The notes below the pieces were generated by a model. That model did no database searches. It saw only the letters and a program-made list of their open reading frames with translations, and was not told the DNA's origin. Below, piece after piece: positions 15,306 to 24,726 of a DNA stretch of 39,957 bases (position 1 is its first letter; every line of letters begins with the position of its first letter). Location of the stretch: contig JACUUX010000023.1 in assembly GCA_014859105.1 (NCBI GenBank), forward strand, positions 1-39,957. Direction: 5' to 3'. Source of the stretch: Nitrospirota bacterium (GTDB lineage Bacteria; Nitrospirota; Thermodesulfovibrionia; Thermodesulfovibrionales; SM23-35). The position numbers and the translations under genes are program-made.

Positions 15306-15502
15306 TAGTGAACTATCTCCGTGATCTGTGAAAAACTTCACTAATACTTTTTGGAAGAATGATTTAGTTGTCATTTTTATAATCGCAATAATTTTCGGCT
15401 GAGCAGACAGCAATCATATACACTATTTTTAGTCAATTGAAAATTTGGCTTCTTATAACTTAAAATTATTTATATCATTCCTTCTAAGGTCGCAATATTT
15501 TA

Positions 15503-17059
15503 TTGATAGAGGATTTAAAATTGTCTATAGATGGACAGATAAAACAGGTAGCTCCCTCTCATACTCAATCATTTTGCTATTTACTCGAAATTCAATTACC
15601 ACAAGAACAGGTAAATCTCACTTTGATTTCTTCCCAACCTCAGGGAGAGCCATTTATTGAACATAAACCCTCATCCAGTTTACAATTCCATCTTTGTTCA
15701 GATCTCCTTAACCCTTTGCCTCAAGAGGTTGCATATCATTTCTTGCAACATATGACCTTCAGGCGCATAAAACAGGGTGAGCGACTTATCACGCAGGGAG
15801 AAAGGGGAAATTATTTTTATCTCATTCTTCAGGGCTCGTGCGCTGTCAATATTGAGAAAAATAACATGCTCTATAACAGGGGACAGCTAAGCGCAGGCGA
15901 TGTAGCAGGAGAGATAGCACTTTTTAGTGATGAGCTACAGAGAACTAATATAGATGCAGAAACCGATACTGACGTTCTGAGCATGAGCAGGGAAGAGTTT
16001 GAAATACTATCACGAGAAAACCCTGATCTCAGGAATTTCCTTTCTGCTGTAATCACTCACCGTTTAAGTGCGTCGAAGGTGGCTGAGGACAGAAAAATAG
16101 GCAAATATACAGTGACCGAAAAAATCAGCCATGGGGGCACCAGCATTATTTATAAAGGCATTCACACCCTGCTCAATATGGTTGTTGCCATTAAGATGTT
16201 GAGACATGAGATGGCTGCAGATCCGGATTTTCTCGAGATATTCCGAAATGAAGCAAAGACTATAGCGCAGTTAAATCATCCGAATATTGTCAAAGTATAC
16301 GATATTGAAGAGTTATATAACACGGTTTTCATCATCATGGAATACCTCGACGGGACACTTCTAAAAAACATGATAAGTGCTAAAAAGAAGCTATCCATAT
16401 CACAAATAGTGGACATCACTATGCAGGTATGTTACGGCCTCGAATACGCACACAATCATGGCATCATCCACCAGGATATCAATCCGCGAAATATCTTTAT
16501 TCAACCAGACGGGCAGGCAAGGATTATTGACTTTGGACTGGCCATCCAGCGTGGGGGTGTTGACAGCAATTTTCTTTTTCCTGGAACAATTTATTACATC
16601 CCTCCCGAACAACTCAAAGGAGATCCTGTAGATGAACGTGCAGATATCTATTCCCTCGGCATTACCGTCTACGAGATGATCACCGGTAAGAGGCCATTTT
16701 CTGGGTGCCATATGAAAACAATGGTAGACTGGCATCTGCGTGAAGATATTCCCGACACACGTGTAACAATTGAGGATTTACCTGATGAATTACACAATTT
16801 TCTGATGAGGACAATAAGGAAAGATCCTTCTGAACGATACAGGAATGTCACAGAAGCACTCAAAGAGCTTAATCCTATGGCAGAAAGGTTAGGAGTGAAA
16901 GCACAGCCACAATTCTGCAAGCAGAACAAAGTTCTGGGGATGTTTTTAGTATATCAGGAGGAACAACAAATAGCTTTAAAACGCTTCATCGAAGAGTTCA
17001 ATAAGAATGTGAATGGAACAGGGGCAGTACTGCGGATTACACACTTCGAAGATGTGTGA
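15503..17059 (+). CDS. Cyclic-nucleotide-binding Ser/Thr protein kinase
   Basis: 518-residue fusion. Residues ~65-190 form a cyclic-nucleotide-binding (Crp-type) domain, with the phosphate-binding region GDVAGEIALFSDELQRTN. Residues ~200-460 are a Hanks-type kinase: Gly loop SHGGTSIIYKG, Lys231 (VAIKML), Glu250, catalytic loop HQDINPRN (323-330), DFG 343-345 and PPEQ. The usual HRD arginine is Gln324, a non-RD kinase, while catalytic D325 and N330 remain, so activity is expected. There is no membrane segment; the C-terminal ~60 residues are unassigned. The domain order implies that a cyclic nucleotide (or another ligand) switches the kinase, as in eukaryotic PKG. The TTG start lacks a good ribosome site, so the true N-terminus is uncertain. 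It lies upstream of the HDAC/AKR set. Confidence 0.88.
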   Translation: MIEDLKLSIDGQIKQVAPSHTQSFCYLLEIQLPQEQVNLTLISSQPQGEPFIEHKPSSSLQFHLCSDLLNPLPQEVAYHFLQHMTFRRIKQGERLITQGERGNYFYLILQGSCAVNIEKNNMLYNRGQLSAGDVAGEIALFSDELQRTNIDAETDTDVLSMSREEFEILSRENPDLRNFLSAVITHRLSASKVAEDRKIGKYTVTEKISHGGTSIIYKGIHTLLNMVVAIKMLRHEMAADPDFLEIFRNEAKTIAQLNHPNIVKVYDIEELYNTVFIIMEYLDGTLLKNMISAKKKLSISQIVDITMQVCYGLEYAHNHGIIHQDINPRNIFIQPDGQARIIDFGLAIQRGGVDSNFLFPGTIYYIPPEQLKGDPVDERADIYSLGITVYEMITGKRPFSGCHMKTMVDWHLREDIPDTRVTIEDLPDELHNFLMRTIRKDPSERYRNVTEALKELNPMAERLGVKAQPQFCKQNKVLGMFLVYQEEQQIALKRFIEEFNKNVNGTGAVLRITHFEDV

Positions 17060-17238
17060 TCTGGGGCTTACACTTCTTAATCACTATGACCAGATCCTTC
17101 CACGTCACTTTTTCTAAAGGTCACGGCTTGCCTGATCAAAAATCCAGAGGAAGAATTTACCTCTTGATTAAAAAGAAAGGATTATAAGGTCTTTGAAATG
17201 ACCGATCAGGAAAAATCAAGAAACATAAAGCCTGACTG

Positions 17239-17267
17239 TAGAGATTATAGTAAAGATATTCTATAAT
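17239..17267 (+). promoter_or_regulatory. Predicted promoter for the deacetylase gene set
   Basis: TAGAGA (17239-17244) and a perfect TATAAT (17262-17267), spaced by 17 bases, lie about 65 bases ahead of the ATG at 17334. This would start a transcript covering the HDAC, AKR, YkgJ-like and NAPRTase genes. Confidence 0.4.
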
Positions 17268-17333
17268 TTTTTTATAAGCCTGACACACAAAAGACAGGTA
17301 ATAACTGCAATGCTTGTAAGATGGTATGTTTAA

Positions 17334-18479
17334 ATGAAAACAGCTTTTGTATATACAGAGGATTTTTCAAAATTCGACTATGGTTTAACCCATCCTTTAA
17401 AGTCCTTTAGACTAAAACTTACATATGAACTCATAAAATCCTGTGGGCTTCTCTCTCTACAAGATACGAAACTCATAGAACCAGAAATGGCAAACGAAGA
17501 AGATTTGTTGATGTTCCATGAGGAGGGCTATATTAACATTCTGAAGGCATTAAATAATGGGCGCATGATTCCTGTTGCTGAATTCTTTGGAATCGGTCCG
17601 GGAGATAATCCTGTCTTTCAAGGAATGTACGACTGGTCAAGGCTTGTTACAGGCGCATCATTAAAGGCAGCATCTCTGGTGGCATCCGGTGAAGTTGATA
17701 TCGCATTTAACATCTCAGGTGGTCTTCATCACGCAATGTCTAATTATGCGTCAGGATTCTGCTACATCAATGATCCGGTTATAGCTATCATGTCTCTTCT
17801 CAAAAAGGGATACAGGGTTGCTTATATTGATATTGATGCACATCATGGAGATGGGGTACAGAATGCCTTTTATAAGTCAAATAAGGTTCTTACCATATCC
17901 ATCCATGAGACTGGTAACATGCTTTTTCCGGGTACGGGTTTTGAAAATGAAACAGGTGAAGGTGATGGATCAGGATATTCCGTCAATATTCCTATGCCGT
18001 CCGGTTCTGATGATGCTCTCTTTATTTATGCATTTAATGAGATTGTTCCCCCGATTATCAAAAAATTTCAACCCGATATTGTCGTCAGCCAGCTCGGTAT
18101 TGATTCTTTTTATAATGATCCGCTTGCTCACCTTAATTACACGACGGTCGGTTTTTGTGAAGCAGTGAGGAAGATAAGAGAGATTTCACCAAAATGGGTA
18201 GCGTTGGGTGGTGGTGGATATAATATGGCTAATGTTGCGAGGGCATGGACACTTGCCTGGGTGATTATGAACGAGGTTGAAATTCCTGATGAAATTCCAG
18301 CCGAGTTTTTAGAGAAATATTCCCAATACGGGTTTCAGAACAAAGATATAAGGGATAAAGACTATGTGGAAAAACGGCTACAGAAAAGTGAAATGAGGCA
18401 AGAAGTCGAAATAGTGATAAGTTATATTAAGAAGAATGTCTTTCCAGAAAATGTAAGATCGAATAATGGAAAGGGTTAA
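17334..18479 (+). CDS. Histone-deacetylase/AcuC-family zinc amidohydrolase
   Basis: 381-residue arginase/deacetylase-fold enzyme that removes acetyl (or acyl) groups from lysine, polyamines or similar amides. All active-site residues are present: the His dyad H132-H133 (GGLHHAM), zinc ligands D168, H170 (DIDAHHGDGVQ) and D257 (GIDSFYND), and the transition-state Tyr296 (GGGGYN). Length and motifs fit the AcuC/class I-like branch better than the shorter acetylpolyamine amidohydrolases. The ribosome site is weak. Its last 14 bases overlap the aldo/keto reductase start, so the two are translationally coupled. AcuC classically reactivates acetyl-CoA synthetase; no acs gene is present here, so the partner is open. 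Confidence 0.93.
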   Translation: MKTAFVYTEDFSKFDYGLTHPLKSFRLKLTYELIKSCGLLSLQDTKLIEPEMANEEDLLMFHEEGYINILKALNNGRMIPVAEFFGIGPGDNPVFQGMYDWSRLVTGASLKAASLVASGEVDIAFNISGGLHHAMSNYASGFCYINDPVIAIMSLLKKGYRVAYIDIDAHHGDGVQNAFYKSNKVLTISIHETGNMLFPGTGFENETGEGDGSGYSVNIPMPSGSDDALFIYAFNEIVPPIIKKFQPDIVVSQLGIDSFYNDPLAHLNYTTVGFCEAVRKIREISPKWVALGGGGYNMANVARAWTLAWVIMNEVEIPDEIPAEFLEKYSQYGFQNKDIRDKDYVEKRLQKSEMRQEVEIVISYIKKNVFPENVRSNNGKG

Positions 18480-19344
18480 ACTTGGTAAAACAGGAATTGA
18501 AGTTTCGAAAATGGGAATAGGCACCGGCACTGCTCATCATTCGGGATGTTTTGCCCAGTCATTAATGGATATAAAAGACCTTGCCCGATTATTAATTTAT
18601 GCTTTTGACAGAGGCATAAATTTCTGGGATACAGCCTTTCAATACAGAACATATCTACATATCAGAGAAGCTTTAAAACAGGTAATCCGTTCAGAGATCG
18701 TGTTGTCAACAAAGTTCACAACAGCAGAAAAAAGTGAGACAATCAGGGATTTCGATTCTTCTCTCAAGGAACTTTGCATTGACTATTTCGATATATGCCT
18801 GATTCATGGTGTAAGGAAGGAATCAGAATTTAACAGAAGGTCGGGGGCATTTAGAGCATTACTTGAACTCAAAAGAGCAGGAAAAATCCGTGCGATAGGT
18901 TTATCATCACACGGCCTGGGCGCATTAAGGACTGCCCTCAAAATACCGGAAATTGATGTTGTATGGGCGCGGGTCAATTATGCAGGAATATACATGGATA
19001 CCCATAGACTGCCGCTTTACGATGAACTGGCAACGATACCATGGCTTAAAAGAGTTGTAAAACATCTTCCTGTGCGGTTTTTAGATATGATCCGTCCTAA
19101 ACCAGAGATACAGCGATTAACCCAACATGACCTTCAAAAGGTAGAGGATACCCTTCAAAAGATACATGCTCAAGCGAAAGGGATTGTTGGAATGAAAGTC
19201 CTGTTAGAGGGACATCTTGTAAAAGATGTGAGGAAAGCACTGGAATATGTGAGAAATCTTTCTTTTGTAGACGCATTCGTGGTCGGGATGATGAACATGA
19301 AAGAAGTCGAGGAAAATTGTAAAATTATAAATGGAGGTGCTTAA
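18466..19344 (+). CDS. Aldo/keto reductase family protein
   Basis: 292-residue (beta/alpha)8 oxidoreductase that reduces aldehydes or ketones with NAD(P)H. The catalytic tetrad is complete: D55 (FWDTA), Y60, K83 (STKFTT) and H114 (LIHGV). The N-terminus MERVKLGKTGIEVSKMGIGT is typical. The C-terminal part (MKVLLEGHLVKDVRKALEYV) resembles the branch often fused to ferredoxin domains, but no iron-sulfur domain is present here. The start overlaps the HDAC gene and the stop is three bases before the next start, so these genes act as an operon. The substrate is unknown; a link with the upstream deacetylase product is an inference from the overlap. Confidence 0.88.
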   Translation: MERVKLGKTGIEVSKMGIGTGTAHHSGCFAQSLMDIKDLARLLIYAFDRGINFWDTAFQYRTYLHIREALKQVIRSEIVLSTKFTTAEKSETIRDFDSSLKELCIDYFDICLIHGVRKESEFNRRSGAFRALLELKRAGKIRAIGLSSHGLGALRTALKIPEIDVVWARVNYAGIYMDTHRLPLYDELATIPWLKRVVKHLPVRFLDMIRPKPEIQRLTQHDLQKVEDTLQKIHAQAKGIVGMKVLLEGHLVKDVRKALEYVRNLSFVDAFVVGMMNMKEVEENCKIINGGA

Positions 19345-19347
19345 AGA

Positions 19348-20091
19348 GTGTCAGTAATGATCTCGACAATTATTATTAAAGAATTAGTTAAAAGTTCAGA
19401 ACATCAAATTAAAGAACTTGGGAAAATATATTCACTTATACCTGCAACCAGATGTAAACGAAGGGCCGAATGCTGCTCGTTATTGCCTGATGCGACTTTA
19501 CTTGAAGCCCTGTCAGCCTTGAAGTGTTTAATGACTTTTACAGTTAACAGGAGGATAAAGCTTCTGCAAAAAATAGCTTACTATTTCTTCATGAATCCTG
19601 TAGAGGTTGTATCATGTCCTTTTTTAGAGGATAATGATTGTCTGATATATAGCCATAGGTTTTTTGGCTGCCGTGCTTATGGCCTCTGGTCCGGAAAATA
19701 TTATGAGAATCTCTCTGGAAAAAGCCGCCACGCTAAGACCTTTATCCGTAAGCAATGGGGACGTTCAGGTATATCTCTGCCGACTGCAGTAATGGATTTT
19801 CATGTGCCATATTGTTCTAACGTGAAGGTTGGAAAAAATAAATTTATAGACGATCAAATGCTGCTGAACATATCTGACAGGATTGAGACGCTGTCACAAC
19901 ATTTCGGTCAGTGGGATCAGATGTTCAGACAGATGTATTTTTCAGACCTGAGTTTTCTCGTTGCATCGCTAATTTACGGGTTTCCTGAATCAGTCCGTCT
20001 GAAATTTACCATTGTCAGTGATGTTGTGAAAAGAGGCATCAGGGAAAAGCTTGATAAAACACTACTTGAAGCATATGATATTTTTTCATAG
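19348..20091 (+). CDS. YkgJ-like cysteine-cluster protein
   Basis: 247-residue protein with the cysteine pattern of the YkgJ/Fli-type putative metal-chelating family: C-x5-CC (CKRRAECC, residues ~36-43), then CPFLEDNDCLIYSHRFFGCR, where C-x7-C...C-R is typical. Eight or so helices follow. The start is GTG at 19348 with GGAGG ten bases upstream; an in-frame ATG nine bases later is an alternative. The gene begins three bases after the AKR stop. The family is thought to bind zinc or an iron-sulfur cluster and has no settled reaction. Its place between a reductase and NAPRTase suggests an accessory or redox role, by inference only. Confidence 0.7.
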   Translation: MSVMISTIIIKELVKSSEHQIKELGKIYSLIPATRCKRRAECCSLLPDATLLEALSALKCLMTFTVNRRIKLLQKIAYYFFMNPVEVVSCPFLEDNDCLIYSHRFFGCRAYGLWSGKYYENLSGKSRHAKTFIRKQWGRSGISLPTAVMDFHVPYCSNVKVGKNKFIDDQMLLNISDRIETLSQHFGQWDQMFRQMYFSDLSFLVASLIYGFPESVRLKFTIVSDVVKRGIREKLDKTLLEAYDIFS

Positions 20092-20140
20092 TTGTATTTG
20101 CTAAGGAGTTCTTAAGTAAGGCCGCAAAAGGAGGATGAGC

Positions 20141-21298
20141 ATGTTCCATACATCTGACCCCAAGGATATTATCGATGGAAAAATTACGGATGTATATTTT
20201 GAAAGGGCATTGAGGATACTCAGGGCTAAAGGGGTTAACCCTGTTGTGAAGGCGGAGTTTATAGCAAAGAATTTTCCCGGTGACTGGCCATGGGCTATAT
20301 TTGCGGGACTGGAAGAAGCAATGTATCTGATGAAACATCTGCCCGTTAAAGTCAGAGCAATGAGAGAAGGTACGGTTTTTTATCCCTATGAGCCTGTGAT
20401 AGAAATAGAAGGAAGGTATCAGGATTTCTGTGTGTACGAGACTGCAATTTTAGGTCTGATATGTCAGGCATCGGGTATTGCAACAAAGGCTGCAAGATTT
20501 AAGAAACTTTCGGGTGAAAAACTTATTATCAGTTTTGGGGCACGCAGGATGCACCCGATACTGGCACCAATGATTGAAAGGAATGCATATGTCGGCGGCT
20601 GTGATGGTGTCGCTGTTATAAAATCAGGCGAGTTAATAGGCGAGGATCCGATGGGCACGATGCCACATGCCCTAATCATATGCTTTGGGTCGACAGTTGA
20701 CGCCCTGAAAGCGTATGATGAGGTTATTGAGCCAAAATTAAAAAGGGTTGCACTTATAGATACATTCCTTGATGAGAAATTCGAGGTGCTTAACGTGGCA
20801 GAAGCAATTGGAAACAGACTTTTTGCAGTAAGGTTCGATACACCTTCTTCAAGGCGTGGTGATTTCTACAGGATACTTGAAGAATGCAGGTGGGAGCTGA
20901 ATCTGATGGGATATAGAAATATAAAATTTTTTGTAAGCGGAGGAATAAAGGAAGAGGATGTACCTGTTTTAAATCCCTTAGTCGATGGTTATGGCATTGG
21001 CACATCCATAAGCAATGCACCTGTTGTTGATTATGCCATGGATATCATGGAAGTAGATGGTAGACCTCTCGCTAAAAGGGGCAAGTGGTCGGGAAGCAAG
21101 AGAGTGCTTAGATGTCCGGAATGCAGTTCAAGAAAGATTGTCCCAAATAATAAAGAAAAACATATGTGCTCATGTGGAAAGAAATTTAAAGATATACTTA
21201 TTCCCGTTCTTGATACCGGGAAACTATTGATTAAGATGGAACTACCTTCTCAGCTCAGAAAATCGGTTCTTGAGAATATAAAGACTCTTCCCTTATGA
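20141..21298 (+). CDS. Nicotinate phosphoribosyltransferase, zinc-knuckle type
   Basis: 385-residue NAPRTase-family enzyme, which joins nicotinate (or a related base) to PRPP in NAD salvage. Family features include SFGARRMHP, GTMPHALI, the RFDTPSSRRGD segment and VSGGI near the phosphate site. The C-terminus carries a CPEC...CSC zinc knuckle (C325, C328, C343, C345), as in the archaeal Thermoplasma-type enzyme. Start choice: ATG at 20141 has GGAGG six bases upstream; the earlier in-frame ATG at 20135 abuts the ribosome site and is unlikely. It lies 49 bases after the YkgJ-like gene. A nearby stem-loop (21300-21329) may end the transcript. Confidence 0.9.
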   Translation: MFHTSDPKDIIDGKITDVYFERALRILRAKGVNPVVKAEFIAKNFPGDWPWAIFAGLEEAMYLMKHLPVKVRAMREGTVFYPYEPVIEIEGRYQDFCVYETAILGLICQASGIATKAARFKKLSGEKLIISFGARRMHPILAPMIERNAYVGGCDGVAVIKSGELIGEDPMGTMPHALIICFGSTVDALKAYDEVIEPKLKRVALIDTFLDEKFEVLNVAEAIGNRLFAVRFDTPSSRRGDFYRILEECRWELNLMGYRNIKFFVSGGIKEEDVPVLNPLVDGYGIGTSISNAPVVDYAMDIMEVDGRPLAKRGKWSGSKRVLRCPECSSRKIVPNNKEKHMCSCGKKFKDILIPVLDTGKLLIKMELPSQLRKSVLENIKTLPL

Positions 21299-21299
21299 A

Positions 21300-21329
21300 G
21301 GACTTATTAATAAGTTTACGAGTAAGTCC
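21300..21329 (+). terminator. Weak stem-loop after NAPRTase
   Basis: GGACTTA (21300-21306) pairs with TAAGTCC (21323-21329). CTTATTAATAAG inside it is also palindromic. There is no T-run, so termination is uncertain. Confidence 0.3.
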
Positions 21330-21367
21330 ACTTGTATGTCCCATAGATGCTGTCTAAATAAGAACAT

Positions 21368-22213
21368 ATGGCTTCCCTTTATATCTTACTTGCCATTTTT
21401 CTCTGGAGCTCTCTTGGTATCTTTGTGCGGCTGTCAGGCGTTTCTGTTCATGTGCTTATTTTCTATTCGTTTGCAGTCTCGGTATTTGTTCAGGCTATAA
21501 TTTTATCCCATAAGAAATACCGAAAAGAAATCCCGGATGTTAAAAAACTCAAGATTCCTGTAATACTCGGTTTTTTTTCACTCCTGAACACATCCACCTA
21601 TTTTTATGCTTTCAAGCACACCACAATAGCAAATGCAGTTCTGACACATTATACGGCACCTGTAATCGTTGCATTTCTTGCAGCCCTTTTTTTGAAAGAG
21701 ATAATAACAAAGAGGATCGTGATCTCAATAACTTTTGCTTCTGCAGGTTTATTGATAATGCTCAACGGATTTTCATTAGAAGGAGGACATACTGCGGGGA
21801 TTATAGCGGGTCTCCTTTCAGGGTTTGCATACGCAATAATAATTATCTTTATCAGAATTCATGCAAAAAACTTTAATCCCCTTGTACTTGCTTTTTTTAC
21901 AAATATTTCCATTCTGATATTTCTCGCGCCTTTTATAGGAGAGTTTCCTTTAAGGGCTTTATGGAGTTTTCTGGTAATGGGTATAGTTCATTCAACTATC
22001 GCCCCAATTCTATATTATAAAGGCCTCCAGAGTGTTACTGCCAATAAGGCTGCAATACTCGGTTATCTTGAGCCAGTATGTGCTGTTTTATTAGGTTTTG
22101 CTTTTTTAAAAGAAATACCGGGAATAAATTCAATTTTCGGGGGGCTTTTTATAATATTTTCGGGTTACATAACAATAAGAGAAAAAATACCTGAAAATAA
22201 TTTGCCCGGATAA
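21368..22213 (+). CDS. EamA/DMT-family transporter
   Basis: 281-residue integral membrane protein with about ten hydrophobic helices forming two EamA repeats (drug/metabolite transporter superfamily), e.g. LLAIFLWSSLGIFVRLSG at the N-terminus and the conserved GYLEPVCAVLLGFAFLKE in the second repeat. Such carriers export or take up amino acids, nucleobases or other metabolites. No clear ribosome site precedes the ATG. It lies 69 bases after the NAPRTase gene on the same strand, so it may move a precursor or product of that pathway; this is an inference. Convergent with the exporter operon that follows. Confidence 0.88.
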   Translation: MASLYILLAIFLWSSLGIFVRLSGVSVHVLIFYSFAVSVFVQAIILSHKKYRKEIPDVKKLKIPVILGFFSLLNTSTYFYAFKHTTIANAVLTHYTAPVIVAFLAALFLKEIITKRIVISITFASAGLLIMLNGFSLEGGHTAGIIAGLLSGFAYAIIIIFIRIHAKNFNPLVLAFFTNISILIFLAPFIGEFPLRALWSFLVMGIVHSTIAPILYYKGLQSVTANKAAILGYLEPVCAVLLGFAFLKEIPGINSIFGGLFIIFSGYITIREKIPENNLPG

Positions 22214-22289
22214 CGCATTTATAAATAAAAAGAGAGGGCATATGTGCATACGCCTGATATCAATTGCATTTTTCGGGCAAATCACTTTG

Positions 22290-23513
22290 CTATGCTCTTA
22301 TCACATCCACAGGTTGAATTCTTGTTGCTTTTTGAGATGGATATATTCCTGCAAGTATGCCAACGGAGACAGATGCAAAAAAGGCTAATATGTGTCCTGC
22401 AGGAGATAACGTGAATGGTAAATCCGCAAGCAAAAAAATAACAATTGTCGTTACAAAACTTATCATGACTCCTATAGTTCCGCCGCTGAATGATATAAAA
22501 GATGCCTCCATAAGGAACTGAAGGATGATGTCTCTTTTCCTCGAACCTATGGCTCTTCTGATGCCGATCTCAACCCTCCTTTCGTTCACGATGAGTATCA
22601 TTATTGAGAGGATGCCAATGCCTCCGATGAGGAATGCAATTACTGCCGAGATACCTCCAAGGACTTTAATCATGGACATTGCCTGTGTCTTAAGAGCCAT
22701 AACATCTTTCATGTCTATAACAGTAAAGTCGTCGTTTTGCCTGTTTTTAATTTTATGTCCCATACGCAATATCTCTTCTATTTCAGCTTTTGCCAGAGGA
22801 ATTGATGCTTCATCTATAACCTGAACAGAGATATTGTTTATGTAATCCTTATTTACAAATCTACGTTGATATGTATTCAACGGCAGGAAAATCTGGTTGT
22901 CCTGATTGGCGCCTGAAATATCAAAGCCTTTTTCTTCCATTATACCTATTATCTGGCAGGGGACTCTCGAGATGAGAATATATTTTCCAACAGGGTTGTC
23001 TCTATAAAAAAGTTTTTGAGCAACTTCGGTACCTATGACGGCAACCTTATTCAGATTTTTGTTATCGTTGTCTGTGATAAACCTGCCTTCCCGCACACGG
23101 AAATTTCTGATGTCTGTATAATTAGGCATAACTCCCACAACAAGGACTGAATTCAGGACTGTATTTCCATATCTCACAGGGAAACTTGTGTTCCCCGATG
23201 GTGATACATCTTTAATAAACCTCGACCCCTGTTTGATTGCCGCTGCATCACTTTCGTTAAGTGTGGTGGCTTCGCTCAACAACCTCGTGCCGGCACCGAC
23301 TGTCCTGACAATACCGCTTCTTACAATAAGGAGGTTTTCGCCGAAACTCTCGGCCTCTTTTGAAGTTTTCTTTGATAAAGAATCAGCGAGGTTTGATACG
23401 ACTATAAGCGAAAAAGTGCCGAGGAATACTCCGAGAACTGCAAGGGCGGTTCTCAGCTTGAAGTTTAATAAGGAACGCAGGGCGATTTTTAAATTTAAAA
23501 AAGCCCTTTTCAT
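22290..23513 (-). CDS. MacB/FtsX-type ABC transporter permease (second)
   Basis: 407-residue permease: N-terminal membrane helix (after LKIALRSLLNFKLRTALAVL), a large periplasmic MacB core domain (~50-270) and three C-terminal helices with the FtsX-type segment ERRVEIGIRRAIGSRKRDI. It has no nucleotide-binding domain. The start overlaps the preceding permease stop by four bases (ATGA), so the two are coupled. It is clearly homologous to, but different from, that permease, suggesting a heterodimeric transporter. Works with the upstream ATPase, adaptor and TolC-like protein in an outward-directed MacAB-type pump or in lipoprotein/peptide export. Confidence 0.92.
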   Translation of the reverse strand: MKRAFLNLKIALRSLLNFKLRTALAVLGVFLGTFSLIVVSNLADSLSKKTSKEAESFGENLLIVRSGIVRTVGAGTRLLSEATTLNESDAAAIKQGSRFIKDVSPSGNTSFPVRYGNTVLNSVLVVGVMPNYTDIRNFRVREGRFITDNDNKNLNKVAVIGTEVAQKLFYRDNPVGKYILISRVPCQIIGIMEEKGFDISGANQDNQIFLPLNTYQRRFVNKDYINNISVQVIDEASIPLAKAEIEEILRMGHKIKNRQNDDFTVIDMKDVMALKTQAMSMIKVLGGISAVIAFLIGGIGILSIMILIVNERRVEIGIRRAIGSRKRDIILQFLMEASFISFSGGTIGVMISFVTTIVIFLLADLPFTLSPAGHILAFFASVSVGILAGIYPSQKATRIQPVDVIRA

Positions 23514-24724
23514 CCTTTTATAGCCTCTATAGGTTTCAGATTAGCTGCCCTGTTGGCAGGCTGAAGACCGAAGACGATGCCGACAATCCATGAGAGGAGT
23601 AAGCCCGTGACGAATGCCTTCCATGAAAAATATATAGGAAACTGGGCTATCAGTATAAGAAGTTTTGAGGCAAGAAGTGCGAGTAAAAAACCTAAAAATC
23701 CGCCCAGAGTTGTAATTGTTACTGATTCCCCGAGAAACTGCATGAGGATATCTCTTTTTTTTGCTCCTGTTGCCCTTCTTATCCCTATCTCTGCAGTCCG
23801 CTCTTTGACGGAGAGCAGAAATAGGTTTGCAAGGACAAAGCCGGCAACAATGAGCGATATGATACCCGTAACACCGAGAAATGCAACAAGAGAACCGGTA
23901 AGGGCAACGAGGAATTGTATAACCTCTTTTGGGGAAACAATCGTGAAATCATCGGGCTCTTCCGGAGGAATCTTATGCCTCTTCCTGAGAAAAGACCCGA
24001 GTTCGTCTTTATAATGGTAAAGGTTTTCCTGATCATAAAACCTTATTCTGAAGGCTGAAACATATTTGGTTTCATTCTGGAGTTTCCTCATGAGCGTACT
24101 GATAGGGATGACAATCCTGTCATCGAGAGGTTCGCCTGCCGGGGTCGTGCCTCTTTCTGAAAGAACTCCGACTATCTGAACAGGTATCCTTCTTACAAGG
24201 ATATACTTTCCTACCGGGTCCTCATCTCCAAAAAGCTCTTTTGCCACAAATTGACCGATTAAACCTACATTCCTAAGTCCCTTCACATCCTCCTCTTTAA
24301 AATCAGAACCCTGAATAACAGGCCATGTCCACATGCGGCTGTAGTCGCTTGTTGAGCCTACTATCCGGGTTTGATATTTTTTATCCCTGTAGGAGACCGT
24401 GACATCACGCATTGTTGACATGGGCACTAAAAGATATGCGCTGTCAAAAGCCTCTTTTACCGCCTCGATATCGTCAAGGGTTATGGTTTTTTGTCTCTGT
24501 CCGACAGCTCTCGCTTCCTGACCTCCTCCGAATACAAGCAGCGAATCAGGGCCGAATCTTTCGACGATTTCGAATGCCTTTTTATATGCTCCCTCGGTAG
24601 CTGCAACAATAACGGTAATCGAAGCAATGCCAAGGGCAACACTTAGAAGACAGAAAAAAGTCCTTAACTTGAATGCTCTTACAGCCTTTATTGACTGCAG
24701 GATAATTTTAATCAGCCTTTCCAT
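23510..24724 (-). CDS. MacB/FtsX-type ABC transporter permease (first)
   Basis: 404-residue permease with the same plan as its neighbour: amphipathic start and helix 1 ([20 protein letters not shown]), periplasmic MacB core domain (~50-265), then three helices with [20 protein letters not shown]. The start lies two bases after the ATPase stop codon and its end overlaps the next permease start. Two different MacB-like permeases with one ATPase imply a 1+1 permease assembly on an ATPase homodimer. Confidence 0.92.
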   Translation of the reverse strand: MERLIKIILQSIKAVRAFKLRTFFCLLSVALGIASITVIVAATEGAYKKAFEIVERFGPDSLLVFGGGQEARAVGQRQKTITLDDIEAVKEAFDSAYLLVPMSTMRDVTVSYRDKKYQTRIVGSTSDYSRMWTWPVIQGSDFKEEDVKGLRNVGLIGQFVAKELFGDEDPVGKYILVRRIPVQIVGVLSERGTTPAGEPLDDRIVIPISTLMRKLQNETKYVSAFRIRFYDQENLYHYKDELGSFLRKRHKIPPEEPDDFTIVSPKEVIQFLVALTGSLVAFLGVTGIISLIVAGFVLANLFLLSVKERTAEIGIRRATGAKKRDILMQFLGESVTITTLGGFLGFLLALLASKLLILIAQFPIYFSWKAFVTGLLLSWIVGIVFGLQPANRAANLKPIEAIKG

Positions 24725-24726
24725 TT

